A DNA stretch of 64,000 nucleotides from Nocardioides aromaticivorans (GCF_013408525.1 NZ_JACBZM010000001.1:4030001-4094000), one strand, 5' to 3'. Positions 1-9,006 are shown, counted from the stretch's first letter. Numbers and translations: made by a program. Notes: a model not told the origin generated them from the sequence alone.

Positions 1-1308
1 GCCGTGCTCGTCGAGGACCGCCTGGTCGCCGACGACCACGAGCACCTCTACGAGGAGGCGCTCGACCTCGGTCTCGACCCCGGCCGGGCCCGCGCGGCGC
101 TCGCGGCGATGGCTGCCGAGCTGGGCGTGGCCATCGAGCCGATGCGCGGCAGCGGCGTACCTGCTCCGGCGCCGGCTCCCGCGCGGCCGCCCGACCGGGT
201 GTGGGAGGAGATGCTCCGGGCCGCACGGGCCGCGCTGCGACGCGGTGCGCTGCTGGAGGCCCGGCGTCTCGTCGCGCAGGCGCGGGCCACGGGCGACCCG
301 GCGTCCGCCACCCCCGTCCGGGCGGTGTCCGACGAGGTCGACGAGGCGATCCGCGAGGCCGAGCTGCGCTGGCGTGCGGTGTCGGCTGCGCTCGGTGCGC
401 GCCGGTTCGCGGAGGCCATCGACCACCTGGAGCACCTCGCCCGGGTCGCGTCCGACCTGCCGAGCCCGGCCGGGCTCGACACTGCCGAGGCCGAGCTGGC
501 CCGGGCCAGGGGCGAGGTGCGCGAGGCCGACGCCCGCGTCGCCGATGCCCGCGCGGCGGCCGACCCGGTGGGCGCGCTGATGACGGTGCTCGAGCGGTGG
601 CCCCAGCACCCGGCCGCGGTGGCGGCCCTCGCCGCGATGCCGCTGCACCCGCCTTCGGCCGTGCGCGCCGTCCGCGACGGGTCCGGCGCCGTCGTGGTCA
701 GCTGGCAGCCGTCGCCGACCAGCGGCGCGACCTACAAGGTCTCCCGCGTCGAGCCGAAGGGGACGACGCGCGTCGTCGGCCGGACCGCGGCCCCGCAGAT
801 CGAGGACGGCGGCGCCCCGGCTGGTTCCGACGTTCCCGTGTACGTCGTCGTGGCGGTCCAGCCGGGACGGGTCTCCGACGAGGTCCGGTCCGACCAGGCC
901 GTCGTACCGGCCCCGGCTCCGCCGGCACCCGCTCAGCCGGCACCCGCTCCGCCGCCACCCGCTCCGCCGCCGGCGGCAGCGCCACCACCACCTCCGCCCC
1001 CGGCCGCTCCGCCGACATCCGCTCCGGCGCCACCCGCTCCGCCGCCACCGGCAGCGGTCCCGGGCGCCACCGACGTCACCGCCGTCCGGGCTCCCGACGG
1101 CTCGGTGCACGTGCGCTGGAACGGACCGGCCGACGCCGAGTTCAAGGTGTCGCGCCGCGCGCCGGACGGGCGCTGGCAGGTCGTCGGCCGCACCCGTGGC
1201 CATGAGCTGGAGGACGGGGGAGCGGCGCCCGGCGAGGTGCCGCTCTACTCCGTCTCCGCCAGCAGCGCGGCGGGCTTCGCCGCGGACGCGTTCTCCGCGC
1301 CCGTCTGA
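1..1308 (+). CDS. Hypothetical protein with two FN3-like domains, 5'-truncated by the window
   Basis: The frame is open from base 1, so the true start probably lies outside the window. The visible 435 residues begin with an alpha-helical, Ala/Arg/Glu-rich part (about residues 1-210) that looks like helical repeats. A fibronectin type III-like beta domain follows (about 215-300; 'VVVSWQPSP', 'TYKVSR'). Then comes a Pro/Ala-rich linker (about 303-350) and a second FN3-like domain (about 355-434; 'VHVRWNGP', 'FKVSRR'). The two FN3 units share the pattern 'KVSR...VVGRT...EDGGA', so they are internal duplicates. I see no catalytic motif. A scaffold or protein-interaction role is only inference. 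Confidence 0.6.
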   Translation, partial: AVLVEDRLVADDHEHLYEEALDLGLDPGRARAALAAMAAELGVAIEPMRGSGVPAPAPAPARPPDRVWEEMLRAARAALRRGALLEARRLVAQARATGDPASATPVRAVSDEVDEAIREAELRWRAVSAALGARRFAEAIDHLEHLARVASDLPSPAGLDTAEAELARARGEVREADARVADARAAADPVGALMTVLERWPQHPAAVAALAAMPLHPPSAVRAVRDGSGAVVVSWQPSPTSGATYKVSRVEPKGTTRVVGRTAAPQIEDGGAPAGSDVPVYVVVAVQPGRVSDEVRSDQAVVPAPAPPAPAQPAPAPPPPAPPPAAAPPPPPPPAAPPTSAPAPPAPPPPAAVPGATDVTAVRAPDGSVHVRWNGPADAEFKVSRRAPDGRWQVVGRTRGHELEDGGAAPGEVPLYSVSASSAAGFAADAFSAPV

Positions 1309-1311
1309 CCC

Positions 1312-2274
1312 TCAGGCGGGCACGGCGCGCAGCGAGAAGCGGGCCCGGTACTGCTGCGGCGAGAGCCCGACCCGGTCGCGGAAGTGCTTGCGCAGGGCCG
1401 CGGCGGTGCCGAAGCCTGCCTCGTCGGCGACGAGGTCGATGGTCGCGTCGGTGGTCTCCAGCAGCTCCTTGGCACGGTCCACGCGCGCCGCGACCAGCCA
1501 GTTGCCGAGGGTCAGGCCGGTCTCGGCGCGGAAACGGCGGGTGAGCGTCCGCACGCTCATGCCGAAGGCGGCGCCGACCTCGTCGAGGCTCACCGGCCGG
1601 TCGAGCCGGGCGAGCAGCCACGCGCGCACCTCGGCCATCGCACCGGCCTCGTCGGCCAGCGTCGGGCGGGGCACGAACTGGGACTGGCCGCCGCCGCGGT
1701 GCGGTGGGGCCAGGGTCAGCCGGGACACGTCGGCAGCCGCGGCGGCCCCCAGGTCACGCGCGATGATGTGCAGGGTGAGGTCGATGGCGGCCGACGCGCC
1801 GGCCGCCGTGAGGACGTCGCCCTCGTCGACGAAGAGCTCGTCGGGCCGGAACACGACCTTCGGGAAGGCGGCGCGGAACTCGTCCGCCGCGCACCAGTGG
1901 GTGGTCGCGGCGCGCCCGTCGAGCAGCCCGGAGGCGGCGACGGTGAAGGCGCCGGTGCAGTAGGAGACGACCCGTGGCGCGCCGAGGTCCGCGAGCCCGA
2001 TCGGGTCGCCCGTCGTGGTCGACGTCTGCCAGGGAGGTACGACGACCGTGTCGACCTCGTCGAGGACCGAGCGGTCCGCGGTGACCGCCACCGAGAAGTC
2101 CGCCGCGGTCGGCACCGGCCGGCCGTCGAGGCTGCACGTCACGACCTCGTACGCCGCCCGTCCGTCCACGCTCGCCGCGCCGAAGAAGCGCGAGGCGATC
2201 CCGAGCTCGTAGGGGTAGACGCCGGGCAGCGCGACCACGCCGATCCGGTGCGGTGCGGGTGCTTGTCGGGTCAT
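1312..2274 (-). CDS. GlxA-type AraC family transcriptional regulator
   Basis: A 320-residue regulator. The N-terminal DJ-1/PfpI (class I amidotransferase-like) domain covers about residues 8-175 and has 'YCTGAF' at the position of the family's nucleophile elbow. The C-terminal AraC helix-turn-helix pair covers about residues 215-315 ('SLDEVGAAFGMSVRTLTRRF' and 'DLVADEAGFGTAAALRKHF'). Start chosen at the ATG 2272-2274 (MTRQAPAP), because the upstream in-frame extension lies in the intergenic region and covers an inverted repeat. It is divergent from an NADP-dependent oxidoreductase 137 bp away, the usual arrangement for a local regulator and its target. Its ligand cannot be told from sequence. 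Confidence 0.9.
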   Translation of the reverse strand: MTRQAPAPHRIGVVALPGVYPYELGIASRFFGAASVDGRAAYEVVTCSLDGRPVPTAADFSVAVTADRSVLDEVDTVVVPPWQTSTTTGDPIGLADLGAPRVVSYCTGAFTVAASGLLDGRAATTHWCAADEFRAAFPKVVFRPDELFVDEGDVLTAAGASAAIDLTLHIIARDLGAAAAADVSRLTLAPPHRGGGQSQFVPRPTLADEAGAMAEVRAWLLARLDRPVSLDEVGAAFGMSVRTLTRRFRAETGLTLGNWLVAARVDRAKELLETTDATIDLVADEAGFGTAAALRKHFRDRVGLSPQQYRARFSLRAVPA

Positions 2275-2308
2275 GGCCAGATCATGACACATGTCGTCCA
2301 TCTGGCCA
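2274..2308. promoter_or_regulatory. 9-bp inverted repeat, candidate operator of the divergent regulator/oxidoreductase pair
   Basis: TGGCCAGAT (2274-2282) and ATCTGGCCA (2300-2308) form a perfect inverted repeat with a 17-bp spacer. Nested in the spacer is a smaller GACA-CA-TGTC dyad. The left arm overlaps the first base of the regulator's start codon, so binding there could give autorepression. Assigning it to this regulator is inference. Confidence 0.5.
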
Positions 2309-2411
2309 CTGTCGTGCGGACCGCGCGGCCGGGAGGCTGGGAGCACCCCGGAGGAACCCGGGGCACTCCGGCGAGAAGAACCGACGAGAAGAAGACGAGA
2401 AGGAGCAGGTC

Positions 2412-3353
2412 ATGCGTGCAGTCCGCTATACGGGTGCTGGTGCGGCAGCAGAGGTCACCGAGCTGGTCGAGGTGGCCGATCCCACCCCGGCGCAGGACGA
2501 GGTGCTGGTCCGGGTCGCCGCGGTCGGCCTCAACCCGGTCGACGTGAAGATCCGTGCCGCCGCGGTCGACTTCGGCCCGATCGAGTACACGACCCTCCCG
2601 GGCTGGGACGTCGCCGGCGAGGTCGTCGCGGTCGGACCGGCCGTCGACGGCTTCGCCCCGGGCGACGCGGTCTTCGGGCTCGCCCGCTTCCCGCGGGCCG
2701 CGCACACGCTGGCCGACCTGGTCGCCGTACCGGCCTCCGACCTGGCGCACGCCCCGGCGGCGTGGAGCGTCGCCCAGCAGGGCGGCGCACCGCTGGCCGT
2801 GCTCACCGCGTGGCACGCGTTCGAGGCGGCCGGGCTGACCGGCGACGCGACGGGCAAGCGGGTGCTCGTGCTCGGCGGCGCCGGCGGCGTCGGCCACCTC
2901 GCGGTCCAGGTCGCGAAGGCCCGCGGCGCCCAGGTCGTCGCGACCGCGAGCCGTGCGAAGCACGACGTCCTCACCGGCCTCGGTGCCGACGAGGTCGTCG
3001 ACTACAAGGACGAGTCCGCGCTCGAGGAGATCGCGCCGGTCGACGTCGTGCTGTCCACGGTCGACAACGGCGTGCCGCCGCTCGGCGCGGTCCGCGAGGG
3101 CACGGCCGTCATCACCATCACCGGCTTCCCCGACGGCGCCGAGGAGGCGCTGCGCGCCGCCGGGGCGTCCGTCGTCCAGCGGATCATGGTGACCGCCGAC
3201 GGCCCCGCGCTGGCCGAGGTCGCCGCCCTCGCCGACGACGGCCGGCTGACGGTGCTGGTCGACGGCGCGTTCCCGCTCGACGACGTGGTCGCCGCGCAGG
3301 AGCGGCTCGAGACCGGCCGGGTGACCGGCAAGGTCGTCGTCACCCTGTCCTGA
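2412..3353 (+). CDS. NADP-dependent quinone oxidoreductase-like MDR protein
   Basis: A 313-residue medium-chain dehydrogenase/reductase. It has an N-terminal GroES-like fold (about 1-120; 'PAQDEVLVRVAAVGLNPVD', 'PGWDVAGEVVAVG') and a Rossmann domain with the dinucleotide loop 'LGGAGGVGHLAVQVAK' (about 150-165). The structural and catalytic zinc ligands of alcohol dehydrogenases are absent, so it belongs with zinc-free quinone or enone reductases. ATG 2412 is preceded by an AGGAG at 2401. It is divergent from the GlxA-type regulator and probably controlled by it. Substrate unknown. Confidence 0.85.
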   Translation: MRAVRYTGAGAAAEVTELVEVADPTPAQDEVLVRVAAVGLNPVDVKIRAAAVDFGPIEYTTLPGWDVAGEVVAVGPAVDGFAPGDAVFGLARFPRAAHTLADLVAVPASDLAHAPAAWSVAQQGGAPLAVLTAWHAFEAAGLTGDATGKRVLVLGGAGGVGHLAVQVAKARGAQVVATASRAKHDVLTGLGADEVVDYKDESALEEIAPVDVVLSTVDNGVPPLGAVREGTAVITITGFPDGAEEALRAAGASVVQRIMVTADGPALAEVAALADDGRLTVLVDGAFPLDDVVAAQERLETGRVTGKVVVTLS

Positions 3354-3373
3354 CCCGCAGTCCTGACCCGCAC
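3347..3373. repeat. 13-bp tandem duplication spanning a stop codon
   Basis: TCCTGACCCGCAG (3348-3360) is followed directly by TCCTGACCCGCAC (3361-3373). The oxidoreductase TGA stop (3351-3353) is therefore duplicated 13 bp downstream in the same local context. It looks like a small slippage duplication. Confidence 0.7.
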
Positions 3374-3454
3374 GACCGGCGACGTGCCGGGCGCCGAGGC
3401 CGCGGAGCCTGTCCGCGTTCTGCCATCGGTTCCCGGCACGAACCCGGGCGCCGA

Positions 3455-3460
3455 TACGAT
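3455..3460 (+). promoter_or_regulatory. -10 element TACGAT for leaderless hom
   Basis: TACGAT ends 6 nt before the GTG at 3467. This spacing puts the expected transcription start at the start codon, which would make the mRNA leaderless and supports GTG 3467 over the long upstream open frame. Confidence 0.5.
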
Positions 3461-3466
3461 CGCGGG

Positions 3467-4777
3467 GTGAACAGTCCCCTCAAGGTCGCCGTGCTCGGCT
3501 GTGGCTCCGTCGGGTCGCAGGTGGTGCGGCTCCTCGGTGAGCAGGCCGACGACCTGGCGGCGCGGGTGGGCGCCCCGGTGCAGCTCGCTGGTGTCGCCGT
3601 ACGACGTCTTGACGCCCCGCGCGAGGTCGACGTCCCCGCGGAGCTGCTCACGACCGACGCGGCCGCGCTGGTGGCCCGCGACGACATCGACCTCGTGATC
3701 GAGGTGATCGGCGGCATCGAGCCCGCGCGCTCCCTCATCCTGTCGGCGCTGGAGAACGGTGCCTCGGTCGTCACGGCCAACAAGGCGCTGCTCGCCGAGG
3801 ACGGGCCGACCCTGTTCGAGGCCGCCGAGAAGGCCGGGCGCGACCTCTACTACGAGGCGGCCGTCGCCGGCGCCATCCCGATCCTGCGCCCGCTGCGCGA
3901 GTCCCTCGCCGGTGACAAGGTCACCCGCGTGCTCGGCATCGTCAACGGCACCACCAACTTCATCCTCGACAAGATGGACACCCAGGGCAGCGGCTTCGCC
4001 GACGCGCTGGAGGAGGCCCAGGCGCTCGGCTACGCCGAGGCCGACCCGACGGCCGACGTCGAGGGCTTCGACGCCGCGGCCAAGGCGGCCATCCTCGCCA
4101 GCCTCGCGTTCCACTCCCGCGTCACCGCCGCCGACGTGCACCGCGAGGGCATCACCGACGTCACCGCGGCCGACGTCCGCTCGGCGCGCGAGATGGGCAG
4201 CGTCGTCAAGCTGCTCGCGATCGCCGAGCTCGTGCCGTCCGCCGACCCGGCGGAGGACGCCGGCGTCAGCGTCCGCGTGCACCCGGCGATGATCCCCCGG
4301 TCGCACCCGCTGGCCAGTGTCCGCGAGGCCTACAACGCGGTCTTCGTCGAGTCGGAGGCGGCCGGCCAGCTGATGTTCTACGGTCCCGGTGCCGGCGGCT
4401 CGCCCACGGCGAGCGCCGTGCTCGGCGACCTCGTCACGGTCGCCCGCAACCACCGCCAGGGCACGCGCGGCGTCGGCGAGTCGGCGTACGCCGACCGGGC
4501 GGTGCTGCCGATGGGGGAGACCCGCACCCGCTACCACGTCGCCATCGACGTCGACGACCGCGCCGGTGTGCTGGCCGCGGTGGCGCAGGCCTTCGCCGAG
4601 CACGGGGTGTCCATCCAGACCGTCCGCCAGGAGGGCCGGGGCAACGACGCCCAGCTCGTCGTGGTCTCGCACGAGGCGTCGGACGCGGCCCTGGCCGCCA
4701 CCGTCGAGCAGCTGCGTGACATGGAGATCGTCCGCGAGGTCACCTCGGTGATGCGCGTCGAGGGAACCGAAGAGTGA
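3467..4777 (+). CDS. hom: Homoserine dehydrogenase
   Basis: Reduces aspartate semialdehyde to homoserine with NAD(P)H, the branch point to threonine and methionine. 436 residues. The N-terminal Rossmann motif '[11 protein letters not shown]' is at about residues 9-19, the family signature around '[12 protein letters not shown]' near 160-172, and a C-terminal ACT domain begins at about 355 ('[20 protein letters not shown]'), the usual site of threonine feedback inhibition. Start chosen at GTG 3467 because the protein begins '[13 protein letters not shown]' like the family; the open frame upstream is a GC-rich artefact. It overlaps thrC by 4 bp, which implies translational coupling. Confidence 0.97.
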   Translation: MNSPLKVAVLGCGSVGSQVVRLLGEQADDLAARVGAPVQLAGVAVRRLDAPREVDVPAELLTTDAAALVARDDIDLVIEVIGGIEPARSLILSALENGASVVTANKALLAEDGPTLFEAAEKAGRDLYYEAAVAGAIPILRPLRESLAGDKVTRVLGIVNGTTNFILDKMDTQGSGFADALEEAQALGYAEADPTADVEGFDAAAKAAILASLAFHSRVTAADVHREGITDVTAADVRSAREMGSVVKLLAIAELVPSADPAEDAGVSVRVHPAMIPRSHPLASVREAYNAVFVESEAAGQLMFYGPGAGGSPTASAVLGDLVTVARNHRQGTRGVGESAYADRAVLPMGETRTRYHVAIDVDDRAGVLAAVAQAFAEHGVSIQTVRQEGRGNDAQLVVVSHEASDAALAATVEQLRDMEIVREVTSVMRVEGTEE

Positions 4778-5859
4778 GCATGAGCAACCCCGTCAACCGG
4801 GCGAACGGTCAGTGGCGTGGCGTCATCGAGGAGTACCGCGAGCTCCTCGACATCCCGCAGGACACCCCTGCCGTCACGCTCCGTGAGGGCGGCACGCCGC
4901 TCGTGCACTCGGGCTGGCTGTCCGGCCTGACCGGTGCCGAGGTCTGGCTCAAGGTCGAGGGCAACAACCCGACCGGCTCGTTCAAGGACCGTGGCATGAC
5001 CACCGCGCTGTCGGTCGCCGTCCACGAGGGCGCCAAGGCCGTCGTGTGCGCCTCGACCGGCAACACGTCGGCGTCGATGGCGGCGTACGCCGCGAAGGCG
5101 GGGGTCACCCCGATCGTGCTGGTGCCCGAGGGCAAGATCGCCGCCGGCAAGATGGCGCAGGCCGTGCTGCACGGCTCGCAGGTCATCCAGGTCCGCGGCA
5201 ACTTCGACGACTGCCTGCGGATGGCCCGCGAGATGGCGTGGAAGTACCCCGTCGCGCTGGTCAACTCCGTCAACCCGCACCGGCTCGAGGGCCAGAAGAC
5301 GGCGGCCTTCGAGATCGTCGACTTCCTCGGCGACGCGCCCGACTTCCACCTGCTCCCGGTCGGCAACGCCGGCAACATCTCGGCCTACTGGCTCGGCTAC
5401 ACGCAGTACGCCGCCCTGGGCCGCGCGACGAGGAAGCCGGTGATGCGCGGCTTCCAGGCCGAGGGCGCGGCGCCGCTGGTGACCGGCGAGCCGTTCCCCG
5501 ACCCGGAGACTCGCGCCACCGCGATCCGGATCGGCAACCCCGCGTCGTGGAAGCTCGCCGAGGCGGCCCGCGACGAGTCCGGCGGCCGCTTCGCCGCCCT
5601 CTCGGACGCGCAGATCCTGGCCGCCCAGAAGGAGCTGGCCTCGAAGGACGGCGTCTTCGTCGAGCCCGCCTCCGCCGCCGGTGTCGCCGGCCTGCTGGCC
5701 GAGCTCGCCGCGGGGGAGTCCTACACGGGCAAGACCGTCGCGATCACCGTCACCGGCCACGGCCTGAAGGACATCGCGACCGCGCTCGACGGCCTGGTGC
5801 TGCCCGAGGTCGTCGTCGACGCCGATGTCGACGCGGCCGCCACGGCCGCGGGTCTCTGA
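4774..5859 (+). CDS. thrC: Threonine synthase
   Basis: PLP enzyme converting O-phosphohomoserine to threonine. 361 residues. The PLP-binding lysine is in '[12 protein letters not shown]' (Lys71), with '[19 protein letters not shown]' for cofactor phosphate and substrate binding, and '[15 protein letters not shown]' further on. The GTG at 4774 overlaps the hom stop in a GTGA arrangement; an in-frame ATG lies at 4780. Middle gene of the hom-thrC-thrB operon, and of the short actinobacterial threonine synthase type. Confidence 0.97.
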   Translation: MSMSNPVNRANGQWRGVIEEYRELLDIPQDTPAVTLREGGTPLVHSGWLSGLTGAEVWLKVEGNNPTGSFKDRGMTTALSVAVHEGAKAVVCASTGNTSASMAAYAAKAGVTPIVLVPEGKIAAGKMAQAVLHGSQVIQVRGNFDDCLRMAREMAWKYPVALVNSVNPHRLEGQKTAAFEIVDFLGDAPDFHLLPVGNAGNISAYWLGYTQYAALGRATRKPVMRGFQAEGAAPLVTGEPFPDPETRATAIRIGNPASWKLAEAARDESGGRFAALSDAQILAAQKELASKDGVFVEPASAAGVAGLLAELAAGESYTGKTVAITVTGHGLKDIATALDGLVLPEVVVDADVDAAATAAGL

Positions 5860-5863
5860 TCCC

Positions 5864-6775
5864 GTGACCTTCGTGCAGGGCCCGGCCCGGGCCACCGTGC
5901 CCGCGACGTCGGCCAACCTCGGCCCCGGCTTCGACACCCTCGGCCTCGCCCTCGAGCTGCGCGACACCCTCGAGGCCGAGGTGCTCGACGGCGGGCTCGT
6001 CGTCGAGGTGAGCGGGTACGGCGAGGGCCAGGTCCCGCTCGACGAGCGCCACCTCGTGGTGCGCGCGATGCGTGCCACCTTCGAGCGGCTCGGCCAGCAG
6101 CCCGCCGGCCTCCGCCTCTCCTGCACCAACGTCATCCCGCACGCGCGCGGCCTCGGCTCCTCGTCCGCCGCCATCGTCGGCGGGGTGTGGCTGGCCCGCG
6201 AGCTCGTCGCGGGCGGACGCCTGCTGCTCGACGACGCCGCGCTGCTCGACCTCGCCGCCCGGCTCGAGGGCCACCCCGACAACGTCGCGCCGGCGCTGCT
6301 CGGCGGCTTCGTCATCTCCGGCCAGGACGCCGACGGCGGGTTCTGGGCAGTGCCCGGCAGCGTGGACCCGCGGGTCGGTGCCGTGGTCTTCGTCCCGCCG
6401 ACCCCGGTCGAGACCGAGGCGGCGCGCGGGCTGCTGCCCGACGTCGTACCCCATGGCGACGCGGCGGCCAACGCCGGTCGCGCCGCGCTCCTCGTCGCGG
6501 CGCTGTCGGGCCGCCCCGAGGAGCTGCTGCGCGCCACCGAGGACCGCCTCCACCAGGAGTACCGCCGCCCGGCGATGCCGGAGAGCCTCGCGCTGGTCGA
6601 GGCGCTGCGCGCCGACGGCGTCCCCGCGATCATCTCCGGCGCGGGCCCCACGGTGCTGGCCTTCACCGACGGCCCCGGTACGACGACCGCCGACGCGCTG
6701 CTCGCCCGGTGCCCCGCCGGCTGGGAGGCCCACTCCCTCGCCGTCACCCGCCCGGGCGCCACGCGCGCGGACTGA
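5864..6775 (+). CDS. thrB: Homoserine kinase
   Basis: GHMP-family kinase that phosphorylates homoserine with ATP. 303 residues. N-terminal GHMP signature 'VPATSANLGPGFDTLGLAL' (about 12-30); the ATP phosphate loop 'PHARGLGSSSAA' at about 92-103; C-terminal 'ISGAGPTVLAF' motif. GTG 5864 was chosen because it gives the normal family N-terminus (VTFVQGPARATVPA) 4 nt after thrC; the frame is open 39 nt further upstream inside thrC. Last gene of the threonine operon. Confidence 0.96.
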   Translation: MTFVQGPARATVPATSANLGPGFDTLGLALELRDTLEAEVLDGGLVVEVSGYGEGQVPLDERHLVVRAMRATFERLGQQPAGLRLSCTNVIPHARGLGSSSAAIVGGVWLARELVAGGRLLLDDAALLDLAARLEGHPDNVAPALLGGFVISGQDADGGFWAVPGSVDPRVGAVVFVPPTPVETEAARGLLPDVVPHGDAAANAGRAALLVAALSGRPEELLRATEDRLHQEYRRPAMPESLALVEALRADGVPAIISGAGPTVLAFTDGPGTTTADALLARCPAGWEAHSLAVTRPGATRAD

Positions 6776-6976
6776 CCTCGCGCCCGGAATCCGCGGTGGT
6801 ACATTGACGGTGCGCCGCAGTCATCGGCGCCCGCACGTCCTCACGGACGTGCCTGTTCTCCGGCGTGGAGCCGGACCCGCGGGACTTCCCGCTCGGTCGT
6901 CCGCGCTGGATCCAACCAGATGCCGTCCCGTGCCGATCTCCGCCGGGATGAGCGTGTATCCGTGGGAAGGGCTCAC
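6776..6976 (+). promoter_or_regulatory. Structured 201-nt region upstream of rho
   Basis: No gene fits here. A possible -10 (TACATT, 6800-6805) is followed by three successive hairpins: GCACGTCC-4-GGACGTGC (6833-6852), TCCGGC-5-GCCGGA (6859-6875) and GCGGG-4-CCCGC (6879-6892). The layout suits a regulatory leader. Autoregulation of rho through its leader is known in enterobacteria; here it is inference. Confidence 0.45.
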
Positions 6977-8869
6977 GTGACCGAGACTCTCGACTCCACC
7001 GCTGGCGCCGCCGAGACCCCCGAGGGGTCGGCGGCCAAGGCGCCCAAGAAGCGCACCGGTGGACTCAACTCCATGCTCCTCGCCGACCTCAAGGCGATGG
7101 CGGGCGGCATGGGCATCCCGGGTGCCGGGAGCATGAAGAAGGCCGCCCTGGTCGACGCCATCAAGGCGGCCCAGGCCGGCGGCGGTGCGCCGTCGCAGCC
7201 TGCGAAGGCCGAGCAGCCTAAGGCCGAGCAGCCGAAGGGTGATCAGCCGAAGGCCGAGCAGCCCCGGGGTGAGCAGCCCAAGGGCGATCAGGCCAAGGGC
7301 GATCAGGCCAAGGGCGATCAGGCCAAGGGCGATCAGGCCAAGGGTGAGCAGGCGAAGGCCGAGCAGGCGAAGGCCGAGCAGCCGAGGAAGGCCGACGAGC
7401 AGAAGGCCGACCAGAAGGGCGACCAGAAGAAGGGCGACGAGCCCAAGGGCGAGCAGCCCCAGCAGAGCCGCCAGCAGAACTCGCGCCAGCGCGGCAACCA
7501 GCAGGGCAACCAGCAGGGCGGCCAGGGCAACCAGCAGGGCCAGCCGAAGCAGGGTGGCCAGCAGGGCAACCAGGGCAACCAGGGCAAGGCCCAGCCCAAG
7601 CAGGACGAGCCCCGCCCGGCCGACGACGACGCCCACGACGACGGCGACGGCGCCGACGGCGAGGGCGGCAGCCGCCGCAACCGCCGCCGTCGTGGTCGCG
7701 ACCGCGACCGCACCACGCGCGCCGGCCGCGAGCCCGACACCGAGGTGCGCGAGGACGACGTCCTCGTGCCCGCGGCGGGCATCCTCGACGTCCTCGACAA
7801 CTACGCCTTCGTGCGCACGAGCGGCTACCTCGCCGGCGTCGACGACGTCTACCTCTCGCTGTCGATGGTCCGGAAGTACGGCCTGCGCCGCGGCGACGCC
7901 GTCGTCGGCCAGGTGCGCCAGCCGCGCGAGGGCGAGCGCCGCGAGAAGTTCAACCCGATGGTCCGTATCGACACGGTCAACGGCGTCGACCCCGAGCAGG
8001 CGAAGAACCGGGTCGAGTTCGACTCCCTGACCCCGGTCTCGCCGACCGACCGGCTGCGCCTCGAGACCGGTCCCGACGCCGTCGTGGGCCGGGTCATCGA
8101 CCTGGTGACGCCCGTCGGCAAGGGCCAGCGCGGCCTCGTGCTGGCGCCGAGCGACGCGGGCAAGACGGCCACCGTGCAGGCAATCGCCAACGCGATCACC
8201 GCCAACAACCCCGAGTGCCACCTGATGGTGGTCCTCATCGACGAGCGCCCCGAGGAGGTCACCGACTTCCAGCGCGCGGTCAAGGGCGAGGTGGTCGCCA
8301 GCACCTTCGACCGTCCGGCGACCGACCACACGACGCTGGCCGAGCTGGCGATCGAGCGGGCGAAGCGCCTCGTCGAGCTGGGCCACGACGTCGTCGTACT
8401 CCTCGACGGGTTGACCCGCCTCGGCCGCGCCTACAACCTGACGGCGCCGGCCAGCGGCCGGGTGCTGCCCGGCGGTGTCGACGCGGCCGCGCTCTACCCG
8501 CCGAAGAAGCTCTTCGGTGCTGCGCGCAATATCGACAACGGCGGCTCGCTGACGATCCTGGCGACCGCGCTGGTCGACGGCTCCAAGATGGACGAGGCCG
8601 TCCTCGAGGAGCTCACCGGCACCGACAACCTGCGCCTCCACCTCTCGCGCGAGCTGGCCGACCGTGGGCTCGTGCCGGCGGTCGACGTCCACGCGTCGGG
8701 CACCCGCCGGGAGGACCAGCTGCTGACCAAGGAGGAGCTGGCCGTGCTCGGTTCGCTGCGCTCCGAGCTGGCCGGCAAGGACGCCGCGGAGGCGCTCGAG
8801 CAGCTGCTCGGCATGGTCCGCAACAGCCACACGAACTACGAGCTGCTGGTCCGCCTGCAGCGCGGCTGA
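6977..8869 (+). CDS. rho: Transcription termination factor Rho
   Basis: Hexameric RNA-dependent ATPase that ends transcription. 630 residues, long because of the N-terminal insertion typical of actinobacterial Rho. Order: Rho_N/SAP-like helical domain (about 25-65, 'LNSMLLADLKAMAGGMGIPG'), a low-complexity Gln/Lys/Gly/Asp and then Arg-rich tract (about 70-255), the RNA-binding cold-shock-like domain (about 258-335), then the RecA-type ATPase with Walker A 'APSDAGKT' (Lys about 396) and Walker B 'VVVLLDGLTRLGRAYN' (about 472). GTG 6977 gives VTETLDSTAG; an earlier start at 6920 would lie in the structured leader. The gene follows thrB and precedes rpmE as in mycobacteria. Confidence 0.97.
   Translation: MTETLDSTAGAAETPEGSAAKAPKKRTGGLNSMLLADLKAMAGGMGIPGAGSMKKAALVDAIKAAQAGGGAPSQPAKAEQPKAEQPKGDQPKAEQPRGEQPKGDQAKGDQAKGDQAKGDQAKGEQAKAEQAKAEQPRKADEQKADQKGDQKKGDEPKGEQPQQSRQQNSRQRGNQQGNQQGGQGNQQGQPKQGGQQGNQGNQGKAQPKQDEPRPADDDAHDDGDGADGEGGSRRNRRRRGRDRDRTTRAGREPDTEVREDDVLVPAAGILDVLDNYAFVRTSGYLAGVDDVYLSLSMVRKYGLRRGDAVVGQVRQPREGERREKFNPMVRIDTVNGVDPEQAKNRVEFDSLTPVSPTDRLRLETGPDAVVGRVIDLVTPVGKGQRGLVLAPSDAGKTATVQAIANAITANNPECHLMVVLIDERPEEVTDFQRAVKGEVVASTFDRPATDHTTLAELAIERAKRLVELGHDVVVLLDGLTRLGRAYNLTAPASGRVLPGGVDAAALYPPKKLFGAARNIDNGGSLTILATALVDGSKMDEAVLEELTGTDNLRLHLSRELADRGLVPAVDVHASGTRREDQLLTKEELAVLGSLRSELAGKDAAEALEQLLGMVRNSHTNYELLVRLQRG
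7280..7339 (+). repeat. Four perfect 15-bp tandem repeats inside rho
   Basis: The unit AAGGGCGATCAGGCC repeats four times without change (7280-7294, 7295-7309, 7310-7324, 7325-7339) and encodes Lys-Gly-Asp-Gln-Ala each time. Degenerate five-residue units (KAEQP, KGEQA) flank it. Each unit is in frame, so slippage would change Rho length by five residues without a frameshift. Confidence 0.9.
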
Positions 8870-8894
8870 CCGGCGGCCGACGGCGGGAACAACC

Positions 8895-8922
8895 TCGCCT
8901 CCCCGGCGGTTTGGGGAGGCGA
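8895..8922 (+). terminator. Hairpin downstream of rho
   Basis: TCGCCTCCCC (8895-8904) pairs perfectly with GGGGAGGCGA (8913-8922) across an 8-nt loop, 26 nt after the rho stop. There is no clear T-run. A second hairpin, GGCGAG-4-CTCGCC (8918-8933), shares the right arm and cannot form at the same time. Confidence 0.6.
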
Positions 8923-8940
8923 GGGATCTCGCCGTAAGAT
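8911..8940 (+). promoter_or_regulatory. rpmE promoter
   Basis: TTGGGG (8911-8916) and TAAGAT (8935-8940) have an 18-bp spacer. The -35 lies in the right arm of the hairpin after rho. The transcript would carry a leader of about 60 nt, with GAGAGG just before the rpmE ATG as ribosome binding site. Confidence 0.55.
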
Positions 8941-9006
8941 CTCCCGTTGGCTCCGGTTCACGTCCGCACCCCGCGAGGCGACCCGGGCCCCTTTGAGAGG
9001 ACACCC

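Noticed and set aside
2291..3466. Long in-frame extension upstream of homoserine dehydrogenase
   Set aside because: It runs through the oxidoreductase gene with Arg/Gly-rich sequence and no ribosome site; GTG 3467 gives the family N-terminus and has a -10 in front.
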